Shown: positions 1 to 11,104 of the stretch, piece after piece
How the letters are laid out: each line of letters starts with the position of its first letter
How positions within the stretch are numbered: the first letter of the stretch is position 1
NCBI GenBank assembly: GCA_026120185.1
Contig: JANUWF010001659.1
Span: 2,728,001 to 2,792,000 of the forward strand
Origin: Voacanga thouarsii
Taxonomy: Eukaryota; Streptophyta; Magnoliopsida; Gentianales; Apocynaceae
Length of the DNA stretch: 64,000 nt
Reading direction: 5' to 3'
Position numbers and translations under genes: made by a program
The notes under the pieces: generated by a model
Told to the model about the DNA's origin: nothing
The model's database searches: none
The model's input: only the letters and a program-made list of their open reading frames with translations

Positions 1-1650
1 CCAAATATTTTTGAAATATTGCAAAAAAACATTCATTTATTTTGCAAGAAACAAAAATGCACATTCTTTATATTACAACTTTGATAATAGATAACTCTTA
101 AAATGATTATCAGTAATATAAATAGTTTAGCTCTTAGAAAAACTAGTAGAGCTTCATATGAAGATTAATAGCATTTTAAGTTAAGTGTATAACCACCACA
201 AATCAAAACTTCCTAAATAGGTAATGGTTCAGAAAAAGTTCCACCGATAGGATGGCTACTGATTCACACCACCTACAGGTAATCTAGTGCTAAAAACCTC
301 CAATGTAGGTTGGTCAATCCTAGCAAATACCCTATGCTTTTAATTTTACTCTACCATTAGTTCTAGACACTTGTGGAAATCCATCCCATAGGGAGTCATA
401 ATTAGAATAACACGAGAAAATCCACAATCTCTAATGAGAGTTGTGATGTAACCCATAGGGTCGTTGAGCCCTTCTCCCACTTAATATTTTATTAAAAATT
501 GAGTTTTAGGCCAAAAACGTTTTCTATAATCTTATAGCTTCATTAACTTTAGTAAAAAACTAAAATTCAATATTATTCTCTATGTCAAGGATTAAATCCT
601 TTGAGAGAATAAACTATAAAATTATTTTACTATTTTAAGTTAATAACCAAGTAAAACTTTATTAAATAACCTTAAGTTCAACATTATTCTCTATATCAAT
701 GATTAAACCCTCTAAGAGAATAAACCCTGAACTCTTTTATTTCTAAAGTTTCTAAGATTAAAATGTTTTATCAAAAACCGTTCTATCTAGTGAGACTTTG
801 GTCTCACAAGAACTTGCGTATTTGATTACAAAAATGAAATAAGCATGACAATAAAAGTAAACTTTTTCATGCTCAAACTATTTATTTACTCCTAAGTAAC
901 CAAACAATGGATTTGACATCATCAATTAAAAATTTATGATCTTGTTTAATCCTAAGTTGGTTCCATCCTTTACTACTCATTTTCATGCAAATTATTCATC
1001 CATAAATAAATAAAACTATTGCAAAAAATTAACCACGTACAATGGTTTCAAAACATGATTACATCAAAGAAAAATTGAGGTACAAAATTTCAGTAGTGCT
1101 CTCCCTTTTCTTGGACAAAGTTGCACACATCTGCCTCTGGGCCTGGCACCTAGTCCATTGGGTCCTCCTAGTGCCGGGTCTGCTCTGTTTCTCGAAAACC
1201 TCTGGCTGGGCAGAGTAGACTTGGCACCTGGTCTGATTGGCCCACTTGGTGCCTGGTCCATTCTGGAGTTTGCTAATTTCTGGAAAAATCCTGCTTTTCA
1301 GCTATTCTTCACCCCTCAACAATTCCAGCAATTACGTTCTTTAGTCCCTAAAATAGACAGGTTAAAAGAAATGCAAAACTAGGCAAAAAATATACTTTTA
1401 CAAATGCCTATGCCTCTAACCACGAGGCGTACAATGAATCTACTTAAAACTAGGAAAGAAAATGATGGGAAAACCATTAATATATGATCCTATGTCTCAA
1501 ACTGCGAGGTGTACATGAACTCTAGAAACCAATGTATGAGGAATCACATGAAATCACAAAAGATTCATTTTTAATAGTAATGGAATCACTTTTTCCAGTT
1601 TTTAACCCGAGTACATGCTCTTAGATAAAAACCGTAGTTCTGATATCACT
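1..1650 (-). mobile_element. Ty1/copia 5' leader (gag-to-PBS) of a tandem copy left of element A
   Basis: This is the noncoding leader between gag and the primer-binding site of a minus-strand copia element whose gag lies left of the window. From about 770 onward it repeats 61480-62359 in the same order and orientation, and both copies run into a primer-binding site and the same LTR. It has no coding potential. A phrase like 'aaggattaaatcctttgaga' recurs at about 590 and 690, and again in the leader of element C near 24590 and 24800. A relatively GC-rich block with repeated 'cctggcacc' and 'ggtgcctggtc' motifs lies at 1130-1265. The short ORFs at 1064-1382 cross this repeat and are not genes. 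Confidence 0.75.
1637..1648 (-). other. Primer-binding site (initiator tRNA-Met type), one base changed
   Basis: Read on the minus strand this is TGATATCAGAAC, two bases after the LTR end. The usual plant copia site begins TGGTATCAGA, so one base differs. Its position left of the LTR shows that this LTR once served as a 5' LTR for an element extending left. Confidence 0.75.
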
Positions 1651-3376
1651 TGAAGGATCAAAACGAAAAATATCAAAGAAAACGCAATGGAAAATTTTTC
1701 AGTTTTCCGAGCCACAACTAGGAAAGAGTACTTATTTTTCTTGATTGGTCATGGATTAACTAATGAGGGGCCGGGTTGCACTGGAACTTACGTTAGAAGG
1801 GGAGAAGAAGGTGCTTGCGGTTCGACCGGTATTCCCGCCAATCTTCTACTCCTACGCATCAAGTGTCTTCAAGCTTTCTTTCTTCGTCTTCCAGAGTATG
1901 ACTCTACCTTGCTCTTGTGTTAGTTTGGTGAAAGCTCTTTCTTTGGATAATCAAGATACTCTCTAAGAGAGAAAGAAGAGAATAACATGGAACAGAGAGA
2001 GAGAGGAAGAGACGGCACACCAGAGAGTGAAGAAAAAAGCATCGTGTCTTTTTTTCACTCCTATTTTCGGCTAGCCTTAGGGCTTTCTCAAGCCCTAATG
2101 GCCGAAATCATCAAGCCTTAATAGGCTTGGTGCTGTGCTCATAAATCAGTCCAAGATTGGACTCTTAATTAATACCCAAGACTAATTAATCAATTCTAAT
2201 TAGAATTTTTATATATGTCAACATATATCTGTCTAATTAATTTATTTATTCTAGTCCAATCTTCTTAATTAATTAATTATCTTTTTTGGGCCTTATTAAA
2301 ATCCAAGACTAATTAATCAATTCTAATTGAAATCTTAGAATAAATTTTATTTCTCTTCCAAATAATTATCCATCAAGCCCAGATTGTGTCTAAACAACAC
2401 TACGGTAACTTGAGCTATTCGGGGGACTAAGAGACATATTATTCATGTCTACTAAAATGACCAAAATGCCCTTACTATTAAATAGCTGCATTTTACCATT
2501 TTAAATATTTTCATTTATCACCATATGAAAATATTGACCCCAAGAATAATGTTGCTAAAGCAATGTCTTCGACGTAGAGGTGAAATGACAGAAATACCCC
2601 TCTATGTAACACCCATCACTGAGACAGGATAAATGTACTAACACCCATCTCAAAGACATTTACAATCCTTAGATCTCTAGTCTGATAATACATGGCTTAC
2701 TTGAATGTACTTGCTTATTATTGGAAACTACCCAAAAGCACACATTCTAGAGTTACGTTTCTAGGGCCCTAGATTATTAGATTATCTTGGACAATCACAA
2801 GAGGGTGATTTAACTTCACTAAGTGAAGCATAGAAACTTTGTTGTATAAGTCTGTCTTAACTAACTAGAGTAATACACCCAACATATAAAGATATTGATC
2901 TCACAAAAGAAATCTCACCCAACATTTATCAACGTATAAAACCCTAGTATTGCCAGACCACCAACTTATACTAAAGTATGAAGGTATCCGTCCACGCTGT
3001 AGAAGTAACAATCCAGTGTCTATAATCATAGTACTTTATAAGAGACTACTGCTACAGGTCTAGTTCTACGTATTTGAAATACGCTTATGCTAGTAATGTG
3101 AGTGAACTACTCACCGATTCAAGGTAAACCATTTCTCATTAGAACTCATGCCATAATTGTCTTACCTTGATAAAATGTCCAATTCCATCAAATGACTCAC
3201 GAGTACCCATAGTCTATACCTTATTGCAAAGAATGACCCAACACATAGACCATTACTTCTCATACTTTGACCTCAAATGTGCAATAATATAAGAAACAAA
3301 CTAAATTAAATGAATAAAATTTTATTGTAATATATTTACACATAATACATAGTCTTTGAGGACATACTTTCTAACA
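1651..3376 (-). repeat. LTR of copia element A, shared by two tandem copies
   Basis: It runs from TGAAGG to CTAACA, 1726 bases, in minus orientation (it reads TGTTAG...CTTCA on the minus strand). The same LTR recurs at 62360-64000. On its right is 'atctcccatttgcac', the complement of a polypurine tract, followed by the 3' end of pol, which makes it the 3' LTR of element A. On its left is a primer-binding site, which makes it also the 5' LTR of another copy. The ORFs at 1687-1966 lie in the LTR and have no recognisable product. Confidence 0.9.
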
Positions 3377-4950
3377 ATCTCCCATTTGCACTACAAAAAC
3401 TAAGAAAGTCCACAAGTGCCTACCCCTATGACATCTAAGTGTCAGCGAAATACCTTTTCTGTCAAAGGCTTGGTAAAGGGATCCGCTAGATTGTTGATAG
3501 AGGAAATCTGATCGACCACAATCTCCCGTTTCTAGATGAACTCCCGGATGAGGTGATATTTTCTCTCTATATGCTTGCCCTTCTTATGGTTTCGAGGTTC
3601 CTTGCATTGTGTCACCGCTCCAGTGTTGTCACAATAAATTATGACGGACCTATCCGTGTGCAGTACTACTCTAAGTTCTGTGAGGAACTTTCAGAGCCAC
3701 ATAGCTTTTTTGGAAACTTCTGAAGTAGCAACGTACTCAGCTTCTATGGTAGAATCAGCAATACATGATTACTTGATACTTCTCTATGAGATAGCTCCTC
3801 TAGATAAAGTGAAGACATATCTACTACTGAATTTTCTTTCATCTTTATCTGCCTGAAAGTCTGAGTCTGTGTAACCGATAGGAACTAAATCATCAGCACG
3901 ATATACAAATATATAATCTATTGTTTCTTTGAGATATTTGAGTATATGCTGGATAGCTTGCCAGTGAGCATCCCTTAGGTTTGACTGATATCTACTAACC
4001 ATGCCTACTGCAATGCAGATATCTAGCCTAATACAAAGCATAGCATACAAGAAACTTCCCCACTGCCAAAGTATAAGGAATCCTACTTATTTTCTGCTTA
4101 TCTTCTTGTGTCTAAGGACACTACTTGGATGATAACGATAATCCATGTCTAAAGGGTATACTAGCCACTTTACATTGATCCATGTTGTACCTAACCAATA
4201 TCTTGTCAATATAAGCAGACTGGGATAAACCTAACATTTTCTACTTCCTAATGTAACTAGCTTCCCCTATGTCTTTCATGCTAAATTGACTAGATAGCCA
4301 AATGTTAACATATGACAATATCCTTATATCATTGCCAATGAGTAGAATGTCATTTACATAAAATATCAAGAAAATCATTTTACCATTAGCTGATTTCCTA
4401 TACACACGTGGTTCATCCACGTTTTAAATGAAACCATAAGCTTTCACAGTTTTATCAAAACGTATGTTCCATGCTCGTGATGCTTGCTTAAGTCCATAGA
4501 TAGACTTCTTAAGCTTATAGACCATTTGTTCTTGACCTCTAGCAAAAAAAAACCTTCTGGCTGGGTTACATAGATGTCTTCGCTAAGATAGCCAATTAAG
4601 AAGGCTGTCTTAACATTCATTTTTCATCTTGTAGTCATAATGATATACAATAGCTAAGAGAATTTGAATAGATTTAAGCATGGCCACTGGTGAAAAGGAT
4701 TTCTCATAATCAATCCCTTCTTTCTGAGTATAACCTTTATCAACCAAGCTTGCTTTATAAGTTTCAACCTTTCTATCTGCACCTCTATTCTTCTTGTATA
4801 CCCACTTACACCCAATGAGTTTTATCCCATCCATTGCAGTGACATGATCCCATACCTGATTGAGGTTCATGGACTCAATCTTGGCATTCATGGCTAGTTG
4901 CCATTTGTCTATATCAGCATCACCAATGGCCTCCTCGTATCTAGTGAGAT
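3377..4950 (-). pseudogene. Element A pol: reverse transcriptase and RNase H remains
   Basis: This is the 3' half of a copia polyprotein, broken by stops and frameshifts. Reading leftward from 4891, the N-terminal reverse transcriptase is recognisable by [22 protein letters not shown] and [11 protein letters not shown] (4610-4891). The catalytic box near 4330-4360 reads YVND rather than YVDD, so one metal-binding Asp is lost. The RNase H start is seen as GYTDSDFQADKDERK (3784-4050), and its tail with ITQCKEP-like, KGKHIERKYHLI-like and ADPFTKPLTEK-like segments lies at 3400-3780. In an intact element these domains copy the RNA genome and degrade the template. No complete frame remains. Confidence 0.85.
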
Positions 4951-5946
4951 CTTATTCCTGATGATCAGAGATTAGATCATAGATCTCTCCGATCCACCTT
5001 TCTAGAACTCTTGTGATCCTCCCACTACGACGAGGCTCAGTTTGTATAGGAACATCTGGTAGTGTTTCTCTTAGTTCCTCTTTCGGGGTGTTAGAAGTAC
5101 CTGAAGTTAAATCAGTGACCAACTTCTCTTCTAACTCTATTCTATTTAAACCTGTAGTAGGAGTAACTTGTTTATCCTCTAAGTATCTAGCATTAGTACT
5201 AACAAGTATTTTATGCTCTTGAGGATGGTAGAAATATTCACCTCTTGTTCCTTTTGGGTAGCCAACGAAGTAGTATAACCCTGATTTTGGTTCTAGCTTA
5301 CTTCCTTTTGTCAGCACATAAATTGGATAACCTCGTATCTTGAGATGGTTCATACTAGGCTTTCGTCTAGTCCACATCTCATAGAGTGTCTTAGGTACCG
5401 ATTTGAAATGTACCAAGTTCAAAATATATGCCACTATTTCTAAGGTATACCCCCAAAAAGAAATAGGAAGAGACGCATGACTCATCATGCTTCTGACCAT
5501 TTCCATCAAAGTTTTATTTCTTCTCTCAACTACTCCGTTCTATTGGGGAGTCACAGGTGCAGTTAACTGAGATACTATACCGTGATGTACCAAGTAATCC
5601 TTACACTCACCGAGAAGGTACTCTCCACCCCGATCCGATCTTAAAGTTTTAATTAATTTACCTGTTTGACGCTCCATTTCAGCCTTAAACTCCTTGAATT
5701 TATCAAAAGAGTCGGACTTACACCTAATCAGATAAATATAACCAAAACGAGTGTAATCATCTGTGAAAGTGATAACGTACTCATAGCCTCCCCTAGCTAG
5801 TGTAATCATCGGACCACAAACATCCGTATGAACTAGTGCTAGCTTTTCTAAGGCTCTATCCGACTTTTTGGTAGAGAATCTTTTGGTCATTTTACCTTGA
5901 AGGTAAGATTCACACTGAGACCATTCTTCCAATCTCATTGAACCTT
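4951..5946 (-). pseudogene. Element A pol: integrase core and C-terminal linker
   Basis: Two minus-strand frames carry a copia integrase. The core (5540-5938) has the CESYLQGKMTK end of the zinc-binding domain, the first catalytic Asp in HTDVCGPM and the second in LRSDRGGEYL. The catalytic Glu lies in [15 protein letters not shown] at the 5509-5530 junction, just after a stop: PQQNG has become PQ-stop-NG by CAG to TAG. The C-terminal part (4952-5509) has [35 protein letters not shown] and the linker [13 protein letters not shown]. The family role is insertion of the cDNA. Homology ends at about 5946, where the frame meets an opposite-strand integrase, so the HHCC finger, protease and gag are absent here. 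Confidence 0.88.
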
Positions 5947-6920
5947 AAGGAAACGGCCAAGGAAATATTAGAGGTAGTTTATACTGATGTTTGTGGTCCT
6001 ATATCTTCACCTGCTAAAGGAGGTTATGAATACATCATCACATTTATAGATAATCACACACGTTTTGATTATATTTACTTGATAAGGCATAAGTCTGACT
6101 CTTTTGATAAATTTTAGGAGTTTAAGGCTAAGGAAGAATATCAAACAAGTAAACTAATAAAAAAGCTAAGATCAGATCGTGGTAGAGAGTATCTCCTTGG
6201 TGAAGTGAAGGACTACTTGTCACATCAGGGTATAATATCTCAGCTAACTACACCTGAGACTCCCCAGTAGAATGGAGTATCTGAGAGAAAAAATAGAACG
6301 TTGGAAATGGTCAAAAGCATGATAAATCATACAACTCTTCTTTTTTTTTTTTTTTTTTTGGATATGCTCTAGGAATAGCGGCGTATATTTTAAAATTGGT
6401 GCCTTCCAAGTTAGTGCCTTAGACACCCTATGAGATGTAGACAGGATGAAATCCCAATATGAATCATCTCAAGTTATAAGATTATCCAACTTATGTACTG
6501 ACTAAACGAAGTATGCTAGATTGAAGATCAGAATTGTGCTACTTCGTAAGGTATCCAAAAGGAACAAGGGGTAGATACTTTTATCATTTCCAAGAGCAAA
6601 AGGTATATATTAGTACTTATACTAGATACTTGGAGGATGAACAAAGTGTATCTACTATGGTTTCGAGTATGGTAGAATTGGAAGAGAAGTTGATTGACAC
6701 TTCAACTTTAAGTACCCCAATTGAGGGACCTAAAGAGGCACAACAAGATATTCCTATACATAATAAACCACGTCGTAGTGGGAGGATATGTAGAGTTTCT
6801 GAAAAATGGATTGGAGAAGCCTTTGAGACAGTCTTTGACCATTAAGAAAAAGATTCCACTAGATATGATGAGGTCATTGCTGATATTGATGCAGACAAAT
6901 GGCAAGTGGCAATAGATGCC
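5947..6920 (+). pseudogene. Element G pol: integrase core and linker, truncated at its 5' end
   Basis: A plus-strand copia integrase begins abruptly at about 5950 inside the core domain, and everything 5' of it (LTR, gag, protease, zinc finger) is missing. Visible pieces are EVVYTDVCGP (first Asp), GGYEYIITFIDNHTRFDY, RSDRGREYLLGE (second Asp) and VSERKNRTLEMVKS (Glu), the last after a TAG in the PQQNG motif, the same codon as in element A. A run of 18-20 T at 6340-6360 interrupts the following segment. YFVRYPKGTRGRYFYH and the linker RRSGRICRVSEKW (6534-6845) follow. The reading continues at 34253 beyond the inserted element B. Confidence 0.85.
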
Positions 6921-6925
6921 GATAT
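6921..6925. repeat. TSD of element B, left copy (GATAT)
   Basis: GATAT stands immediately before element B and again at 34248-34252 after it. Removing B and one copy makes element G's pol reading continuous in frame, which confirms the boundary. Confidence 0.9.
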
Positions 6926-8640
6926 TATTGGGTATCTCAGGCTTGTATCCTATATGGTGCAGCAGAAAGTAAACGAGATACCATCCCAGGGCGCGCCTGT
7001 GTGTGGAAAACAAGTCATAAAGATAATAAAGGTAGGAGCTTTTTACCTTTATTTGATCGTCCGAAGAACAGAATTTCTTCTTCAAGTCGAGGCGCGACAG
7101 GTGCAATCCTCGTGATCAACCTCCACGTAAGTTAAACGTCTAACCACTATAATCACAGTGTGTGATTATCTCTAATAGTAATCCACACAAAGGAATACTC
7201 AAGCACCAAACTTTCTTGTGCTAGCAGAAACAAGATGGCAGCTAGGGTTGTTTCTAAAGACAATCGAGAGAGATAGAGAGAAGAGAAGGTCGAGTGTTGC
7301 TGGTTTTTCGTGTGTCATTTTTCAGCTAGGGTTTCGTGTGTCTTGTTAATATGTCACACGAAAATTCGCTTCCCAAAACTAAGAATTCTAATCATATTAG
7401 AATTCCCTAATTGTAATTGAAAACATCATGTTCTCACAATTACAACTTGGACCAGAAATTATAACTAATTATAATTTATCTATAATAACTTCTCTTTCTC
7501 TCAATTAACCCACTATGTTATCAAATAACATCTTGAGTATATAATCCTCTATTGTGTGTGATCTATTAGATTTTCCAGTCAATTGGTAGTGAATATGAAT
7601 TAATCCAAACGTCGTTGAGATTAATAATCTATAATTAATTAGAATTAATCATATTAATTCTAATTAGCATTGGTTTATTAATTCATCAATTAATAAACCT
7701 ATATTCTCAGATCATGAGCGGTATCTAGCAACACATTATGACCACCTAAGAGTCCAGGAAGTCAAGTGGTTTAACATGAACTCTTCAATAACAAACTTCA
7801 GTGAAATTAACTCATTTCACCATACAATATCTCATTCAGTTTGGAGTACAAAATTAGTGCCAACTCCCTCTAGAATTAATTCTGGCCCGAATACAATAGT
7901 ACTTGTACCAGGAATCCACTATCCTAAATGTGTATCAATTAGAATTGTTTCCAATACACAATCGCCTTGGCCAAGGACTTTTCGAGTAGTAATTCCTACA
8001 AGTGTCCGTGAGATATTCGCTCCTACTATTAGGAGTGGTGAATCATTTATTGACCCTCTCAATTATTTTTGTTTACCTCACAATATACCCAATATTCATC
8101 CCATAGGTGGCCCTCGATCGAGCTCTGGAGATTGGAATCAAAGTACAAAGCTCAGCAAACAAAGTACCTTGGAGATCTCAAGTCTAAGGATACTTGCACG
8201 TTTGCTATATTGAGATTACATCACTGGCACTGAATAATTATCCATATGATTATCTCAAAACTAGGTCATCCAATGAACTTGTTCCATTAACAAGCATCCA
8301 TGTGTTTACTTTGAGTATCTCAATACTCACGGTTATGAGAACTACCGCCTGATCAAATTAGGAAGTCTAACACATGCTAGTCTTAACGAATTAATGATGT
8401 TCTGTCTCATTAATACTACGACTAGGGACTATTTAAGTACTAACACCATCCAGTGTAGTAGGAATCTCATATCATGATCTCTATCATGATTTCCTTAACA
8501 CAGTGTTGTGCTATGGACTTTATCGAACAGTTATATTACTTAAAGTAAACAAAAGAAACTGTAAGATAAATAATGTCTTTTATTAAAATAAAATGTGTCA
8601 TATACAATGTACAAGTGATTACCTCTAGGGCATACTAACA
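6926..8640 (-). repeat. 3' LTR of copia element B
   Basis: It is 1715 bases, beginning TATTGGGTATCTC and ending CATACTAACA on the plus strand. The partner LTR is at 32530-34247. On the minus strand it reads TGTTAG...CCCAATA, so one terminus is TG and the other TA instead of the usual CA; both LTRs share this. The complement of a polypurine tract (aactcccacttgcac) follows at 8641, so in minus orientation this is the 3' LTR. A 145-codon antisense frame (7776-8213) is described separately; the shorter ORFs at 6708-7135 are not genes. Confidence 0.93.
7776..8213 (+). other. Antisense 145-codon ORF inside the left LTR of B
   Basis: This open frame runs opposite to the direction of element B. The frame at 33380-33817 in the partner LTR starts with MN, has the same length and ends at the same LARLLY, with scattered substitutions. 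I recognise no domain. There is no evidence of expression, and conserved length may only reflect the low age of the LTR pair: the related LTR H (37370-37820) has lost the frame. It is recorded as a conserved open frame, not as a confirmed gene. Confidence 0.35.
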
Positions 8641-9295
8641 AACTCCCACTTGCACTAGAGCCAATCATTTATGTATCTAATACCGAATGATTCAACATGA
8701 CAATCATGTTTCTTTTAGGATAATGCTTTCATAAGCGGGTCAGCTATGTTCTCATCCGTGGGAACTATCTATATCTTTGCATCATTCTTATCTATGATCT
8801 CCCGGATCAGATGATAGCGTCACAGTACGTGTTTGGATCGTTGGTGAGACCGCGGCTCCTTTCCTTGTGCAATGGTTCTGTTGTTGTTACAATACAAAGT
8901 TATTGGACCAACAACACTAAGAACCACACCCAATTCCATCACAAACTTCTTGATCCAAACAACTTCCTTAGCTGCTTCAGAAGCAGCTATGTACTCAGCT
9001 TCTGTCGTAGAGTCGACAATAGTCTCTTGTTTGAAACTTTTTCAACTTATTGCCCCTCCACACAACGTAAACATATAGCCAGATTGTGATTTGAAATCAT
9101 CTTTGTCAAATTAAAAACTGGCATTAGTATATCCGTTTATATTCAAATCACATTTTCCATATACTAAGAACATATCCGTAGTCCTTCATAAGTACTTAAG
9201 AATATTCTTTACAGCTGCCCAATGACCCTCACCAAGGTCAGATTGGTATCTACTCGTCAAACTGAGAGCACAAAATACATCGGGCCTAGTACATA
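8641..9295 (-). pseudogene. Element B pol: RNase H C-terminal part
   Basis: The polypurine tract complement at 8641-8655 adjoins the LTR. Reading leftward from about 9290, the minus strand shows an eroded copia RNase H: a YCNNN segment, then AQGKEPRSHQRSKHVL, RYHLIREII and VPTDENIADPLMKAL. Stops interrupt it (for example before RYHLI). The short plus-strand ORFs at 8811-9089 are reverse readings of this domain. Confidence 0.8.
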
Positions 9296-10240
9296 TCATA
9301 TAGCATACATGATAGATCCAACTGCCGAGGCATATGGAATCTTATTCATGTGATCCCTTTCAACTTGTGTTTTGGGAGACATCGACTTTGAAAGTCTTAC
9401 ACCATGTGACATGGGTAAGAATCCCTTTTTGGATTGATCCATGCTAAACCTCTTTAGCACTTTATCTATGTATGTAGACTGTGAAAGACCAAGCAACCTT
9501 TTGGATCTATCTCTAAAGATCCTTATTCCAAGAATATATGTTGCTTCTCTAAGATCTTTTATGAAGAATTGTTTGGAGAACCAAATTTTAACCGTTTGCA
9601 AGACTGGTATATCGTTTCCTATTAGTAATATGTCATCTGCATAAAGTAATAAGAAAATGATTGCACTCCTACTAACCTTCTTGTATACACAAGGCTCATC
9701 CATGTTTTGAATGAAACCAAACTCTTTGATTGTTTCATCGAACAGATGTTCCAACTCCTAGAAGCTTGCTTAAATCCATAAATAGACCTTTGCAGCTTAC
9801 ACACCTTTGTGCCATCACTGGATGTGAAACCCTCAAGTTGTGTCATATACACTTCCTTAGTCAGATTTCCATTTAAGAAAGCTATTTTCACATCCATTTG
9901 CCAAATCTCATAATCATAATGAGCAGCAATGGCTAGGAGTATCCTGATGGATTTTAACATGGCTAATGGCGAGAAGGTTTCATCATAGTCAATACTATGT
10001 TGTTGACGATAACCCTTCGCCACTAGTCGTGTTTTATAGGTAACTAAGTTACCATCCATGTCTATTTTCTTCTTGAAAACCCACTTGCACCCAATAGGTT
10101 TAATTCCTTTGGGTGGATCAACCAAAGTCCATACTTGGTTGTCATACATAGAATCTATCTCTGATTTCATGGCTTCAAGCCATTTGCCAGATTCTAAACT
10201 ATTCAAAATATCTTTGTAGGTAGTAGGCTTATCTTCATCT
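9296..10240 (-). pseudogene. Element B pol: reverse transcriptase
   Basis: A nearly complete copia reverse transcriptase lies in two overlapping minus-strand frames. The N-terminal part (start of the domain near 10240, in the frame 9622-10551) has WLEAMKSEIDSM, GCKWVFKKK, LVAKGYRQQHSIDYDETFSP, AMLKSIRILLAI, IWQMDVKIAFLNGNL and YGFKQASR. A frameshift near 9755-9760 moves the reading to 9296-9754, which has the catalytic box LLYADDILLIGND with both Asp residues, DLREATYILGIRIFRDR, LGLSQSTYIDKVLKRFSM and the PYASAVGSIMYA end. This is one of the less decayed domains in the window. It differs clearly from A, C and G, so B belongs to a separate copia family. Confidence 0.88.
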
Positions 10241-11104
10241 ATGAGCAATACGCCATTGTGGTCATTAATGAGAAATCCATATCTCTTAGGTGCCACACAT
10301 ATCCTACTAGATTTATGAGGTTTTTGTATATTAGAAGGTACATCTATTCTCTCAATAGACGTGGGGTTAGACGGTTGATCCTCGTTTGTTTGGTCTTCAT
10401 GAACTTCACTAAGTTCAATCTTACTCCTACTGTCCCTCTTAAGTATGTGCTCCTTCTCTAAGAAGACGACATACTTTGAAACAAACAATTTATTTTCGGA
10501 GGGTAAATAGAAGTAATATCCGAAAGATTCTTTCGGATATCCAACAAACAAACACTTGTCAGACTTACTAGCAAGTTTGTCTAACTGTGGCCTTTTAACA
10601 AAGGCAAGATAACCTCATACTTGCAAGTAAGATAACTTTGGTTTCTTACCAAAGAACATCTCAAATGGGGTAGTATCAACTGATTTTATCGGAACTCTAT
10701 TTAGTATATAAACAGAAGTTTCTAGTGCATACCCCTAAAATGATTTTAGTAGGTCTGCAGAAGCCATCATGGTCTGTACCATGTCCAGAAAGGTTCGATT
10801 TCTTCTCTGAGATACACCGTTATGTTGAGGTGTATGTGGTGGAGTCCATTGAGATAATGTCCCATTATCTCTAAGATAACTCAAAAACTCTTGGCTCAAG
10901 TATTCTCCTCCTCGATCGGATCTTAGAGTCTTAATACTTTTGCCAAATTATTTATCTATTTCATTCTTGAAGTCTTTGAACCTTTCAAAGGCCTCAGATT
11001 TGTATTTCATTAAATACAAATACCCGTATCGTGAGAAATCATCGATAAATGTTATGAAATAGTTATAACCTCCTTTTGCTTGTATTGACATTGGGCCATA
11101 TACA
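10241..11104 (-). pseudogene. Element B pol: integrase core and linker
   Basis: The integrase core lies left of about 11104 on the minus strand: HSDVYGPMS (Asp), GGYNYFITFIDDFSRYGYLYLM, RSDRGGEYLSQEF (Asp), HTPQHNGVSQRRNRTFLDMVQTM with Gln where the family normally has the catalytic Glu, and YALETSVYILNRVP. LFVGYPKESFGYYFY and a linker ending in SSRICVAPKRYGF follow (about 10258-10551). At least three in-frame stops are visible between 10600 and 11000. The apparent loss of the catalytic Glu would disable strand transfer even without the stops. Confidence 0.82.

Noticed and set aside
3641..3856. Plus-strand ORF of 71 codons
   Set aside because: It is the reverse reading of element A's RNase H on the minus strand.
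8811..9089. Plus-strand ORFs of 92 and 68 codons
   Set aside because: Reverse readings of element B's RNase H segment.
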